This document shows positions 30,769-38,513 of a stretch of 47,948 nucleotides of DNA, one piece after another (the stretch's first letter is position 1; each line of letters begins with the position of its first letter). A model generated the notes under the pieces. The model did not search any database and was not told where the DNA came from. It saw only the letters and a list, made by a program, of their open reading frames with translations. This DNA is from a virus. A program made the translations under genes and the position numbers. Where the stretch lies: positions 1 to 47,948 of the IMG/VR virus record IMGVR_UViG_3300005607_000418; one strand, given 5' to 3'.

Positions 30769-31254
30769 CTAACTCCTCGAAAAAACCACCAGGCGCACAT
30801 CGAGCGGCTGGCCGTGCCGCCGCGTCCAGCGCGGCAGCACCGCCTGCGCCCGGGCGCCCAGGGCGAGTAACAACCGATGCACCCGCACGTTATCGGCGAA
30901 GTGCAGCGCGTAAATCCGTTGCGTCCCTTCCGCGAAGGCCTGCGCGATCACCTGGCTGACGGCCGCGCGGGCGATTCCCGTACCGTGCACCCGCCGCGCG
31001 AAGCAGATACCGCGAAACAGGCCCGCCTGCGGGTCGAGCTGCCGGTAGCCGATGGCCCCGCACAATTCGCCATTGGCTTCGGCGCCCCAGGTGCGCTCCG
31101 ATCCGATCCGATCCTGCATCTGTGCGGTGAACTCCTCCAGGGTGCGCGGGCCGTCGTCATCGAAATTGGCGTCCGGAAATTCCTGCAGCCAGGCCCACAA
31201 CTGCGGAATGCTCGCCGCGGGGAAGGGTGCGCACAGGGCCACGCGCGGATCCAT
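30769..31254 (-). CDS. GNAT-family N-acetyltransferase
   Basis: 161-aa protein with the GNAT layout: a helix near the N-terminus (LWAWLQEFPDANF), strands (GELCGAIGYRQLDP), the acetyl-CoA-binding motif A (FARRVHGTGIARAAVSQVI, residues about 86-104, with the R-x-x-G-x-G/A pattern), a following helix (QAFAEGTQRIYALHFADNVR) and motif B (HRLLLALGARAQAVLPRW). The product would acetylate a protein amine or small molecule. Acetyltransferases are often found in phage late regions, where they are thought to modify host or virion proteins. The partner cannot be told. Confidence 0.82.
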   Translation of the reverse strand: MDPRVALCAPFPAASIPQLWAWLQEFPDANFDDDGPRTLEEFTAQMQDRIGSERTWGAEANGELCGAIGYRQLDPQAGLFRGICFARRVHGTGIARAAVSQVIAQAFAEGTQRIYALHFADNVRVHRLLLALGARAQAVLPRWTRRHGQPLDVRLVVFSRS

Positions 31255-31257
31255 AGT

Positions 31258-31455
31258 TCAAAACGCCACGTTGGAGTTGACGGGACGGCTCACCGATGCC
31301 GGAAAGAGCACTTCCAGGCACACCTGCGTGATGCGGGCCTGATTGCCGGGCGGATGGTCCACCACCTCGCAGGCTACCTGCGTGATCTGCGGCACGGTAG
31401 CCGGCTCCCGGTCCAAGACCTCCAGCGCGAGCTGGGTCATGTCGATGCTGGTCAT
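31258..31455 (-). CDS. Small repeat protein, unknown function
   Basis: 65-aa protein made of three imperfect repeats of the pattern (I/M)TQ(V/L)xxEV: MTQLALEVLDREPATVPQ, ITQVACEVVDHPPGNQAR, ITQVCLEVLFPASV. This TQVxxEV repeat is common in short phage structural proteins. Its ATG overlaps the stop of the upstream gene (TGATG). It ends three bases before the acetyltransferase start. It could be a minor virion or assembly protein. Confidence 0.62.
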   Translation of the reverse strand: MTSIDMTQLALEVLDREPATVPQITQVACEVVDHPPGNQARITQVCLEVLFPASVSRPVNSNVAF

Positions 31456-32477
31456 CAGGTCCTCTTGATGCCCAACTGGAGCGCGTTGATCTCCGCGGCG
31501 CTCCAGTGCGCGCCGGTGAACGGACTCACGCCGTAGGGCTGGATGATGTAGTTGTAGGCCGTGTAGCTGGGCGGCACATCACTGCCTTCGAGCACCACGC
31601 CGGCGCTTTTGATTTGGCTGCGCACGGTGGCGCTGCCGGCATCCGATTTTTTCAGCCGCCAGAGGGCTTGAGCGCCGCGGATGTCGCCGGAAAAGTCCGG
31701 CGGGATGTCATCCAGTTGGTAGAGATCCGTCTGGCCCGCAATGGTGGCGGAATTGTAGGTAGTGTCTTCGTCGGGCGGGTGCTCCTTCACCATGGCGTAG
31801 TGATCCGCGCCGGAGCTGGGCGTCCAGTCGCCGGCGTCCCCGTCCGCGTTGGGATACAGCACGCCGATTTTGATGTCTCCCAGGTAATCGCCATCGGTGA
31901 CGTAGACATCATCCACCAGGGCGCCGTAGCTGGCGCCGGCCGCCTGCAGGTGCGCCTGGTTGAAGCCTGGATGTGCGGCCAGGATGGCCGGGTCGATGCC
32001 GGTGGCGGTGATGGTCTTGGTCTCGTTGAGAATTACGATTTCGTTGACGCGGGCCTCGGCGGTGAAGGTGACGTTGCGGCCGGAGACGCTGACAGTGGCC
32101 TTTAGCTCCACGTAATACCACACGTTCAGGCTCAGCATGAATGTGGAGATCACATCGCCGGCCACGTCGGTATAGCCGGCGTGATAGCCGAAACGCAAGC
32201 GCCCGTCGCCCACGTGATTCAGATAGGTGCGGAGCATGGAGACGGCGTTATCGAAGTAGACCACCGCGTTGGCGAAGCCGCCCGGATTGTGCGCCAAGCC
32301 GGCCACCAGCGTGGCGTAGTCGGCCGGAAAGGCCTTCCAGGGGCCCACCGCGGAGCAACTCAGGCAGTTGCCCGTGCGGCCGCCGGGGACAATCACCCCG
32401 AAGGTGCCGCCGGACCATTTGGTAGTCCATTCGGGGGTGTCGTAATGGTCGAAGCTGTCACAAAACAAAAGCGCCAT
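31455..32477 (-). CDS. Phage structural protein, lectin/LamG-like appendage
   Basis: 340-aa protein starting MALLFCDSFDHYDTPEWTTK, followed by strands typical of a concanavalin/LamG-like fold (NAVVYFDNAVSMLRTYLNHV, RLRFGYHAGYTDVAGDV, YYVELKATVSVSGRNVTFTA). A mixed centre (DVYVTDGDYLGDIKIGVLYP) and a Ser/Gly-rich C-terminal strand-rich part end at INALQLGIKRT. The fold suggests a virion surface or receptor-binding accessory. Its TGA overlaps the ATG of the next gene. Adjacent structural genes support a tail/neck appendage role. A specific family name is not certain. Confidence 0.62.
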   Translation of the reverse strand: MALLFCDSFDHYDTPEWTTKWSGGTFGVIVPGGRTGNCLSCSAVGPWKAFPADYATLVAGLAHNPGGFANAVVYFDNAVSMLRTYLNHVGDGRLRFGYHAGYTDVAGDVISTFMLSLNVWYYVELKATVSVSGRNVTFTAEARVNEIVILNETKTITATGIDPAILAAHPGFNQAHLQAAGASYGALVDDVYVTDGDYLGDIKIGVLYPNADGDAGDWTPSSGADHYAMVKEHPPDEDTTYNSATIAGQTDLYQLDDIPPDFSGDIRGAQALWRLKKSDAGSATVRSQIKSAGVVLEGSDVPPSYTAYNYIIQPYGVSPFTGAHWSAAEINALQLGIKRT

Positions 32478-32487
32478 GCGCGTGGCC

Positions 32488-33234
32488 TCAGAAGACGTAG
32501 TTGGGAACGCGCCCGCGGGTTCTGCCCGGGCCGCCCACCACCTGGACGCTGCCGCCCGGGTCGCTGCCGTGCAGCCCGTTGACCGTGCGGGTAGCGCCGC
32601 CGGGATCGCCGCTGATGTCGATGGTGCCGCTCGTGCCGGTGAGCCCGTGCGTCATGCCGATGCCGCCGGCGTCGCCGGTGAGCAGGACTTGCGCATCTCC
32701 CTCGGCCAGCAGGACCGTGGGGACGCCGATCGCGCCCGCGGCGCCGCGCACCTCCACGGTACCGCTGGCGCCGGTCAGCGGCGGCAGGCGTACCGCCACC
32801 GTGCCGCCCGGCGCGGTAACCAATACCGTGCCGCTGCCGCCCGTGAGGCTCGCCGCGTGGAGGACCTGCCCGGCGGCGCCGCTCACCTGGACCGTGCCGC
32901 TGGCGCCGATCAGCGTAGTGCTGCTGGCGGTGATGCCCTGCACCAGGCGCAGACGCCACACCCAGCCGCGCGTGCCGCCCACCAGCACCAGCTTCTTGCC
33001 GGAGCTGGCCAGGGTGACCTCCGGGCTGTGCGTCGCGCTCCCGGCGGTGGCGCCGAGATGAATGCTCACGGCCGCCAGGGAGGATGGCGCCCGCTCCACG
33101 GCCGCCACCTGGCGCCACATCCCGCGCGCGCCGCCTCCCAGCACCAGCTTCTTGCCGGAACTGGCCTGCGTGACCTGCGGCCCGTGGGCCTGCGTATTGG
33201 CCGCGATGGCCAGGGTTAATAGAACGCGCAGCAT
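32488..33234 (-). CDS. Secreted or virion beta-repeat protein
   Basis: 248-aa protein with an N-terminal signal peptide (MLRVLLTLAIAANTQAHG). Two copies of SSGKKLVLxGGxRG (near residues 25-38 and 77-90) are followed by many short GxSGTVxVxGxxG strands (VQVSGAAGQVLHAASLTGGS, GTVLVTAPGGTVAVRLPPL). This is the composition of a stacked beta-helix or fibre. It could be an extracellular appendage or virion decoration; the signal peptide is unusual for a virion protein, because virions assemble in the cytoplasm. Close coupling to 33236-34162 and 31455-32477. Confidence 0.55.
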   Translation of the reverse strand: MLRVLLTLAIAANTQAHGPQVTQASSGKKLVLGGGARGMWRQVAAVERAPSSLAAVSIHLGATAGSATHSPEVTLASSGKKLVLVGGTRGWVWRLRLVQGITASSTTLIGASGTVQVSGAAGQVLHAASLTGGSGTVLVTAPGGTVAVRLPPLTGASGTVEVRGAAGAIGVPTVLLAEGDAQVLLTGDAGGIGMTHGLTGTSGTIDISGDPGGATRTVNGLHGSDPGGSVQVVGGPGRTRGRVPNYVF

Positions 33235-33235
33235 A

Positions 33236-34162
33236 TCAGGAGTAGGCTACCCACAGCGAACCGCGGCCCTGGCTGGCCGATCCGGCGATGCTGCTAAAGC
33301 AGTAGAAGTTATGCGAGCTGCCGCCATCGCTCCAGGAGTCGGTGCTGTCCAGTGAAAAGGCGTCGGAGAGTTGCGTCCAGTCATACATCTGGCCGCGCAG
33401 CAAGGCCTCGTCGGTCATGCTGGCGGTGGCCCATCCCACCAGACAATCCGCCTGATCCAGCGCCAGATCGTGCCAGCGATACAGGTTTTGGCCTGGATTG
33501 GTGATACTGCCGGAGTTGTAGCCGCTGCCGGCCATCTGTCCGTTGACCGGCACGCGCATTTGCAGCATCCCGCACTGCGTCGAACCCGTGTTGGAAACCT
33601 CCATCAGGGAGGCGTTCAGAATGCCGGCGCAGTTGCCCTGGTTGGAGGTCGAGCCGTGCCCAAACGAGTTGCGGAAGGAATTGCGCAGCGTGCTGTCGGT
33701 GTCGTTGATGGCGTTCGCGCCGAGGTAAATGGCCTCCGTAATCACGCCCTGATACGGAGCCGGAATCCAGAGAATCCCGGCATAGGTCACCTCGCGGGCA
33801 TTGTTGCCGATCGTGAAAATCTCGAAGCGGTATTTGCTGGCCAGGACATGATAGACCTTGCCGGCGGCGCAGAGCAGATTCCCGCCGTGGGTGGTGCCGC
33901 TGGTCTGCACGCAACTGCCGCTGACGTTTTCGAGCGTGACCTGCACGCAGTTGCCGCCGTTATCCTTGAAGCGCACGCGCCCCTGGTTGAGCGTAGTGCC
34001 GTCCTGCGCGGTCTGCATGAGCAGGTTGGTGGTGCCGCCGCCGGAGGAAACCGTCCAGCCCGCCGTGGTCAGCTTGGCCTGGATGTCCGCGATCAGGTTG
34101 GCCTTGGTCGAGCCATCCAGCGTCGTGTTGACGTAGGTGCCGCCGCTAAAGACTGTGCTCAT
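33236..34162 (-). CDS. Phage structural/appendage protein
   Basis: 308-aa protein starting MSTVFSGGTYVNTTLDGSTK, then strands and Gly/Ser-rich turns (GGTTNLLMQTAQDGTTLNQG, RVRFKDNGGNCVQVTLENVS). Several spaced cysteines, a WIPAPYQGVI motif and a Trp/Asp-rich end (QMYDWTQLSDAFSLDSTDS) fit a globular beta protein. AGGGG lies seven bases before the ATG. Similar proteins occur in phage neck/tail-fibre regions, as recalled. Function in the virion is inferred from the operon. Confidence 0.6.
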   Translation of the reverse strand: MSTVFSGGTYVNTTLDGSTKANLIADIQAKLTTAGWTVSSGGGTTNLLMQTAQDGTTLNQGRVRFKDNGGNCVQVTLENVSGSCVQTSGTTHGGNLLCAAGKVYHVLASKYRFEIFTIGNNAREVTYAGILWIPAPYQGVITEAIYLGANAINDTDSTLRNSFRNSFGHGSTSNQGNCAGILNASLMEVSNTGSTQCGMLQMRVPVNGQMAGSGYNSGSITNPGQNLYRWHDLALDQADCLVGWATASMTDEALLRGQMYDWTQLSDAFSLDSTDSWSDGGSSHNFYCFSSIAGSASQGRGSLWVAYS

Positions 34163-34180
34163 AAGCTGCCCCTAGCTTAG

Positions 34181-34591
34181 CTAGGCGTTGACGAAGGCGA
34201 AAATCTTGTTGCTGCCGCTCGGCCAGGTGATGACCACATCCAGGCCGTTAGTCAGGAAGGGCAGGCCGCTATAGCTGTCGAAATGCCGAATCAGGCGCGA
34301 GGTAGCCGGGCTGCCGGTGTCCTGGTACAGGATGAACTGCGTGATGGTCGAGCCCGCCGGCACCGCCGCCAGGGTGGCGTCGTCGGCGTCGAACACGCCG
34401 CCCGTCAGACTTTTGGTGGTCAGGGCCGCGGCCTGCACCATGGCACTGCCCACGGCGCTGAGGAACTCGTCGGCGTTCACATCCGCCGTGTAGGCGGCCG
34501 TGCACAGGCCTACCTTGATGGTGTCGCCCACCAGGTCAATGAGCTTCTTGCCGATGGCGTCCAAATTTTTCATGTAGTTGAAATCCGACAT
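34181..34591 (-). CDS. Small phage structural protein
   Basis: 136-aa protein starting MSDFNYMKNLDAIGKKLIDL, with strands IKVGLCTAAYTADVNADEF and a central LTTKSLTGGVFDADDATLAA, ending in TFWPS-like aromatic strands (DVVITWPSGSNKIFAFVNA). GGAGAGGG lies five bases before the ATG. This pattern (xxVGLCTAAYTADVNADEFL) is familiar from hypothetical phage virion proteins. Likely a neck or tail accessory. Confidence 0.65.
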   Translation of the reverse strand: MSDFNYMKNLDAIGKKLIDLVGDTIKVGLCTAAYTADVNADEFLSAVGSAMVQAAALTTKSLTGGVFDADDATLAAVPAGSTITQFILYQDTGSPATSRLIRHFDSYSGLPFLTNGLDVVITWPSGSNKIFAFVNA

Positions 34592-34606
34592 AAAACCCTC
34601 TCCGTC

Positions 34607-35065
34607 TCACTGCCACTGCAAGGTGAAGCTGGCCACGCCTGCGGCATCGGTGGAACCATCCGAGGCCACCACATCCCAGCTCAGTACCGCCAGGTCGCCG
34701 AGGTGATCTCCGGTGAAGGCGGACGCCACTACCGGGGTGTCCACGGCAGTCGCGGAGGGGATGGTGATGCTCACGAGCGCGGCGCCGTCCAGGTTGATGC
34801 GCACGGTCAGATCGGCACTGATCGGCAGGCGCAGCACGCCCACCACCCGCACCGCCGCGCCCTCCACGAAGATGGGCACATGATCGGCGATGTCGTCGCC
34901 CACGGCAGTGTCCTTGAGGAGCAGGGTGCGGATGTAGGGGCCGCCGCCCCCGCTGGCCTTGGGGGTGCGCTCGAAGAACAGAATCCAGGGCCGCGTCAGC
35001 CGCCCGTCCGCATCGAACATGGGCGTGCGGATGGGAACGCTGGGGATGGAGGTGCCGGTGCTCAA
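34607..35065 (-). CDS. Phage structural protein, unknown
   Basis: 152-aa protein with a TTG start at 35065 that overlaps the upstream TGA; AGGGA lies six bases upstream. An ATG at residue 16 (MFDADGRLTRPW) is the alternative. It contains strands and a small beta domain: RTLLLKDTAVGDDIADHVPI, VVGVLRLPISADLTVRINLD, ALVSITIPSATAVDTPVVAS. The N-terminal RPWILFFERT motif occurs in phage tail-fibre-adjacent proteins. Role unknown. Confidence 0.58.
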   Translation of the reverse strand: MSTGTSIPSVPIRTPMFDADGRLTRPWILFFERTPKASGGGGPYIRTLLLKDTAVGDDIADHVPIFVEGAAVRVVGVLRLPISADLTVRINLDGAALVSITIPSATAVDTPVVASAFTGDHLGDLAVLSWDVVASDGSTDAAGVASFTLQWQ

Positions 35066-36729
35066 CTGGTCCCTTTCGTGGCCCGCAGGTAGGCGTTGAT
35101 CCAGGTGTGCCGCATGCCCGCGCTGGAGCGGATGCGGTAAACGCGATCCCGCGGCGCGCCCAAGCGCCGCCAGATCACGCGCGTGGTGTAGTTGCCGCTG
35201 GCGCCGCCGGTGCGCGTGTGCGCGCTGGTCCAGGTGTGCCCGTGATCGTTGGACCAGTACAGGGAGAATTGCGGGTCCGTGATCTGCCCGGTTTCCACGT
35301 CCAGTTGCAGGCGGTGGTGGACGATCTTAACCTCTTCCTGCTCATCGAACAGGTGCGGCGCGGTGCGCTCGCGCATGATGATGGTGCCGGCGTCGTCGGT
35401 GTAGGCGGCCGACATCACATACAGGTCGCCGGTCTGCCAATCCCCGCCGTAGTGCTTGGGGCCGTCGCCCAGGTCCACGTAGGCGTGGAAGGCTACCCGG
35501 TGGCGGTCGAAGCCCGTGCCGTTCCACCAGCCCCACTGATGCCAGGCAGGCCGGCCGATCCGCTGCGAAAGCGTGGCGTCGTACACCCAGGTGGCGTTGC
35601 CGCTGGGAAACGAGATCACCCAAAAGTGGTGCCCGTTCCAGATCAGCGAGCAGCTCACCGCGTTTTTGCAGGTGGCATAGCCGGCCCAGGCCTGCTCGAT
35701 GGCGTGTGTGGAGACGCGCTGGGGGATGAAGCCTTGCGAAAAGAATGCCTGCGGCCCGCCGCGGGAAACGTCTCCGCCCAGCCAGGCCACCCCGTTCATT
35801 AAGCGCACCGGCGAGGCGGGCGCCAGCAGGCCGTAGTGCTGCACCGCGCCCGGATCGCGCTCGAAGGGGAAATCCGCCGCCCCGGTGTTGCGCCAAACTT
35901 CGGCGGACTGCTCGGACCCGAACAGCCAAAGATCCTCGTGATCCGCCAGCATGGCCCACAGGTTGTCGGGATAGGCTTCTTTGAACTCGAATTCGTCGGC
36001 GTACCAGGTGGTGCCGTCGTTGAGCGCGCTCTTGAAGAATTTGTTGCTGGTGAAGGCCTCGCCCACCAGGAAGAAGCCATCCAGCAGCGCCCCGGTGGCG
36101 CCGGTCACCAGGTCGCCCAGCTCGCGCGCTTCGCCGCCCGTCGAGCCCAGCGTGCCCAACGCGGCGCTGCAGGTGGCCACGCCGTCCCCATCCACGGAAA
36201 GGATGGTCACGTCCTGCACGGTGAAGCCAGTTCCGCCGGTGATGTGCAGGATGAGACCGACATCGGTGGCGTCGAACGGGTAAGCCGTGCTGGACACCTT
36301 GGTGTTGTCGGTGCCGTCAATCGCTAAGTCGGTGTACTCAGTGACGATGAAGCGCGGCTGTACGGGGCCGTCCCCGTTGTCGCAGTAGACCTTGCCCGCG
36401 GAGACCACCAGCAACTGGTTGCCGTTGGGCAGGATCACCGCCGGGTTGCCATCGTTACCCACATCGCCGCGATCGTCGTAGCTGCCGCCGGCAAAGATTT
36501 CGCACAAACGCGAGCCCGCCACCGCAAACAGGCGATTCTCGCCGGGCCACAAGGCCCGCACGGCGCCGGGTAGCGTGCCGATTTTGGCCAGGCCGGGTCT
36601 GCCGCGCAGCACCCACTTGCTCTTGCCCGTGCCGCTCTCCACAAACTGCGGATAGACGTTGATGGCGCTCTGACAATCCGCGTCCAACGATTCGAGCGTG
36701 TAGGCGTCGCCAATGAAGTTGAACTGCAT
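35062..36729 (-). CDS. P22 gp10-like packaged DNA stabilisation protein
   Basis: 555-aa protein starting MQFNFIGDAYTLESLDADCQ SA INVYPQF, then LRGRPGLAKIG: the family opening in which an unusual F...aYt..s...d.q..iN.Y is followed by LrGrPGL. The body is a long beta-propeller-like sequence with many WxxG/GxxxW motifs (GGDVSRGGPQAFFSQGFIPQ, ATCKNAVSCSLIWNGHHFW, NGTGFDRHRVAFHAYVDLGD), and it ends RHTWINAYLRATKGTS. In P22 this protein completes the neck and holds the packaged DNA in the head. The normal length is about 470-560 aa. Located just after the two gp4-like genes, as in P22-like phages. Confidence 0.82.
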   Translation of the reverse strand: MQFNFIGDAYTLESLDADCQSAINVYPQFVESGTGKSKWVLRGRPGLAKIGTLPGAVRALWPGENRLFAVAGSRLCEIFAGGSYDDRGDVGNDGNPAVILPNGNQLLVVSAGKVYCDNGDGPVQPRFIVTEYTDLAIDGTDNTKVSSTAYPFDATDVGLILHITGGTGFTVQDVTILSVDGDGVATCSAALGTLGSTGGEARELGDLVTGATGALLDGFFLVGEAFTSNKFFKSALNDGTTWYADEFEFKEAYPDNLWAMLADHEDLWLFGSEQSAEVWRNTGAADFPFERDPGAVQHYGLLAPASPVRLMNGVAWLGGDVSRGGPQAFFSQGFIPQRVSTHAIEQAWAGYATCKNAVSCSLIWNGHHFWVISFPSGNATWVYDATLSQRIGRPAWHQWGWWNGTGFDRHRVAFHAYVDLGDGPKHYGGDWQTGDLYVMSAAYTDDAGTIIMRERTAPHLFDEQEEVKIVHHRLQLDVETGQITDPQFSLYWSNDHGHTWTSAHTRTGGASGNYTTRVIWRRLGAPRDRVYRIRSSAGMRHTWINAYLRATKGTS

Positions 36730-36744
36730 GGGAGGAGGCGGGAG

Positions 36745-37473
36745 TTACTTCTGGTATTCGCCCGTGTACCAGTTCCAGCGCCCGCTGGGACTGCTCAGCG
36801 CCGCATCGCAGCGCATCTCCAGGGTGGGCGCGTTCAGGCTCTTGATGCGCGCTTTAGTGTCGGCCGCGCGCTCGATCACCAGCGGATCGCGCGTGGAGCG
36901 CCCCGGATAGCGCGGGATCAGTTCCAGCGCCAGGTTGTACTCCAGCGCGTTCTGATACCCCGGCGGAAAAGCTACCGGGTCCTCCAGGCTGGCAAAGGCG
37001 CTGGTGAGCTGCCAGTTATAGAGCGCCAACTGGTTGCTCACGGTGGGCGCCGGCCACAGAATGATCTTGCCCAGGGGAAAATCGGGCTGGTAGTAGAGCT
37101 TGGTGCACAGCGTACTGGCCAGGGTCTTGAGCGGCACGGCCTGCCACTGCTCCAGCGTGAGCACTTCCATGGGCTGTTCCAGCGGTTGCGCCGGATTGGC
37201 CAGCCAGAGGTAGCCGGCGCGCTCGATGCGCGGCGGCCGGGCGGTATCGAAGTCGCCGCCCGGGCCGATGGTGTAGGTCTGCTGGTTGGCCTGGACGTTC
37301 CAGACGCTGCGCGGCGTGGTGTAGACCATCAGCCGCTCGATGTTCCAGGCGTCCAGCATGGCGTTGAGCACGTCCAGGCCTTCGGCCAGTTCGCTCGGGC
37401 TGGCGGTGCGCCGCGGGCGGCCCAGCACGCCGGCCAGGCGCAGGCCCGTGTAGATCAGGTCGCTGACGGTCAT
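36745..37473 (-). CDS. P22 gp4-like head completion protein (copy 2)
   Basis: 242-aa protein starting MTVSDLIYTGLRLAGVLGRP, followed by LNAMLDAWNIERLMVYTTPR, TYTIGPGGDFDTARPPRIER and PPGYQNALEYNLALELIPRY. This is the standard signature of the P22 tail accessory factor/gp4 family: an N-terminal LIxxALRLxG helix, a Trp-rich helix, G-x-G-G-D-F, and the FPPGYxxALxYNLAxxL helix. The protein plugs the portal after packaging. Ribosome site AAAGGA ten bases upstream. A close relative lies immediately upstream. Confidence 0.86.
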   Translation of the reverse strand: MTVSDLIYTGLRLAGVLGRPRRTASPSELAEGLDVLNAMLDAWNIERLMVYTTPRSVWNVQANQQTYTIGPGGDFDTARPPRIERAGYLWLANPAQPLEQPMEVLTLEQWQAVPLKTLASTLCTKLYYQPDFPLGKIILWPAPTVSNQLALYNWQLTSAFASLEDPVAFPPGYQNALEYNLALELIPRYPGRSTRDPLVIERAADTKARIKSLNAPTLEMRCDAALSSPSGRWNWYTGEYQK

Positions 37474-37485
37474 GCGCGGATTCCT

Positions 37486-38172
37486 TTACGCGGCTACTTG
37501 CTGCGGCGCCGCGGGCGCGGGCCGCAAGGGCGTGGTGGCGGCCAGGTTGGAGACATTCAGCCCCGCCAGTTCGGCTTTCAGTTGCGCGGCTTGCGCGGCC
37601 ACCGAGGCGGAGACCTCGCGGCCGTACTCGGGCGCCAGGTCCAGCGCCAGGTTGTAGCGGATGGCCTTCTCGTAGCCCGGCGGGAAGTCCAGATCGTCGT
37701 CCAGCGCCAGCGTGCCGATCTCTTCCCACACGTACAGATCCAGCGTGGGCGTGCCCGATGGTTTGGGCCACAGGTTCAGCTTGGCCAGGGGATAGTCGTT
37801 ATCGTTGTAGAGCTTCAGCGGGCGCAATCCGCTGAGACTCTTCTCCTCGATCGCGGCCCACTCGTCGGGGCCGATCAGGTCCAACTCGTCGCTCAGGCCG
37901 TTGGACTGAATCACGTTGGCCCGCTGGATCTTTACAGGGCGGGCGCTGTTGAAGTCGCCGCCCGTGCCCATGGTGTAGGTGCCCTTGCTGCCGGTGAGCG
38001 GGAATTGCTTGTTCTGGATGGTGTAGACGGTGAACTGCTGGGTGTTCCACTCCGCCAGCATCTGGTTGAGCACGGCCAGGCCGTCCGCGCGGTCCTCGTC
38101 GTTGCCACCCTCGCCCACTTCAAACTCGCCAAACAGGCGTAGGGCGCTGTCGATCAGGTCTTGCACCTTCAT
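37486..38172 (-). CDS. P22 gp4-like head completion protein (copy 1)
   Basis: 228-aa protein starting MKVQDLIDSALRLFGEFEVG, then LNQMLAEWNTQQFTVYTIQN, TYTMGTGGDFNSARPVKIQR and FPPGYEKAIRYNLALDLAPE. It is a paralogue of 36745-37473, sharing the same order of motifs but clearly diverged, and ends with a longer Ala/Pro tail. The ATG overlaps the stop of 38169-38429 (ATGA). Two gp4-like genes in tandem suggest that one does the neck closure and the other an adaptor step. Confidence 0.86.
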   Translation of the reverse strand: MKVQDLIDSALRLFGEFEVGEGGNDEDRADGLAVLNQMLAEWNTQQFTVYTIQNKQFPLTGSKGTYTMGTGGDFNSARPVKIQRANVIQSNGLSDELDLIGPDEWAAIEEKSLSGLRPLKLYNDNDYPLAKLNLWPKPSGTPTLDLYVWEEIGTLALDDDLDFPPGYEKAIRYNLALDLAPEYGREVSASVAAQAAQLKAELAGLNVSNLAATTPLRPAPAAPQQVAA

Positions 38173-38429
38173 CTGGATCCGCCTTTCTTTGCGGGCTTGC
38201 GTTCGGCGGCATCCGCGCGGATGGCCTCCAACTGCTGGGCCAACTCGGCGCAGCGGGCCGCCAGGCGGTCGCGCTCGGCGCGCAGCGCGGCCAGCGGATC
38301 CACGGGCGCCTGCGCGGGCAGCGTGTCCAGCCAGTCCGGGCCCAGCGCGGCCTCTTCGGCGGGATCGTGCACGATGCGCGAATCGCCCGTGAGCGAACGC
38401 TTCCACTTGGGGTATTGCTTCTTCGGCAT
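38169..38429 (-). CDS. Small coiled-coil protein between coat and gp4 genes
   Basis: 86-aa protein starting MPKKQYPKWKRSLTGDSRIV, then an acidic segment and a coiled coil (LAALRAERDRLAARCAELAQ, QLEAIRADAAERKPAKKGGS). AGGAG lies nine bases before the ATG. It couples by ATGA to the gp4-like gene. It could be a head accessory; no family recognised. The basic ends suggest DNA or acidic-surface contact. Confidence 0.6.
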   Translation of the reverse strand: MPKKQYPKWKRSLTGDSRIVHDPAEEAALGPDWLDTLPAQAPVDPLAALRAERDRLAARCAELAQQLEAIRADAAERKPAKKGGSR

Positions 38430-38448
38430 GGGGAGAAACTCCTGGGGG

Positions 38449-38498
38449 AAAAACGGGGGCGGGGCCGCCCCGCAGATGGGAGGAGCGGCCCGGCCCCC
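38449..38498 (-). terminator. Rho-independent terminator after the coat gene
   Basis: On the minus strand a very GC-rich imperfect stem is closed by GGGGG (38498-38494) and CCCCC (38459-38455), with GGCCGC/GCGGCC inside, followed by G and five T (38453-38449). It lies 15 bases after the coat protein stop and probably limits the downstream transcript relative to the abundant coat mRNA. Confidence 0.75.
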
Positions 38499-38513
38499 AG
38501 CGCAGCGTGCCGG

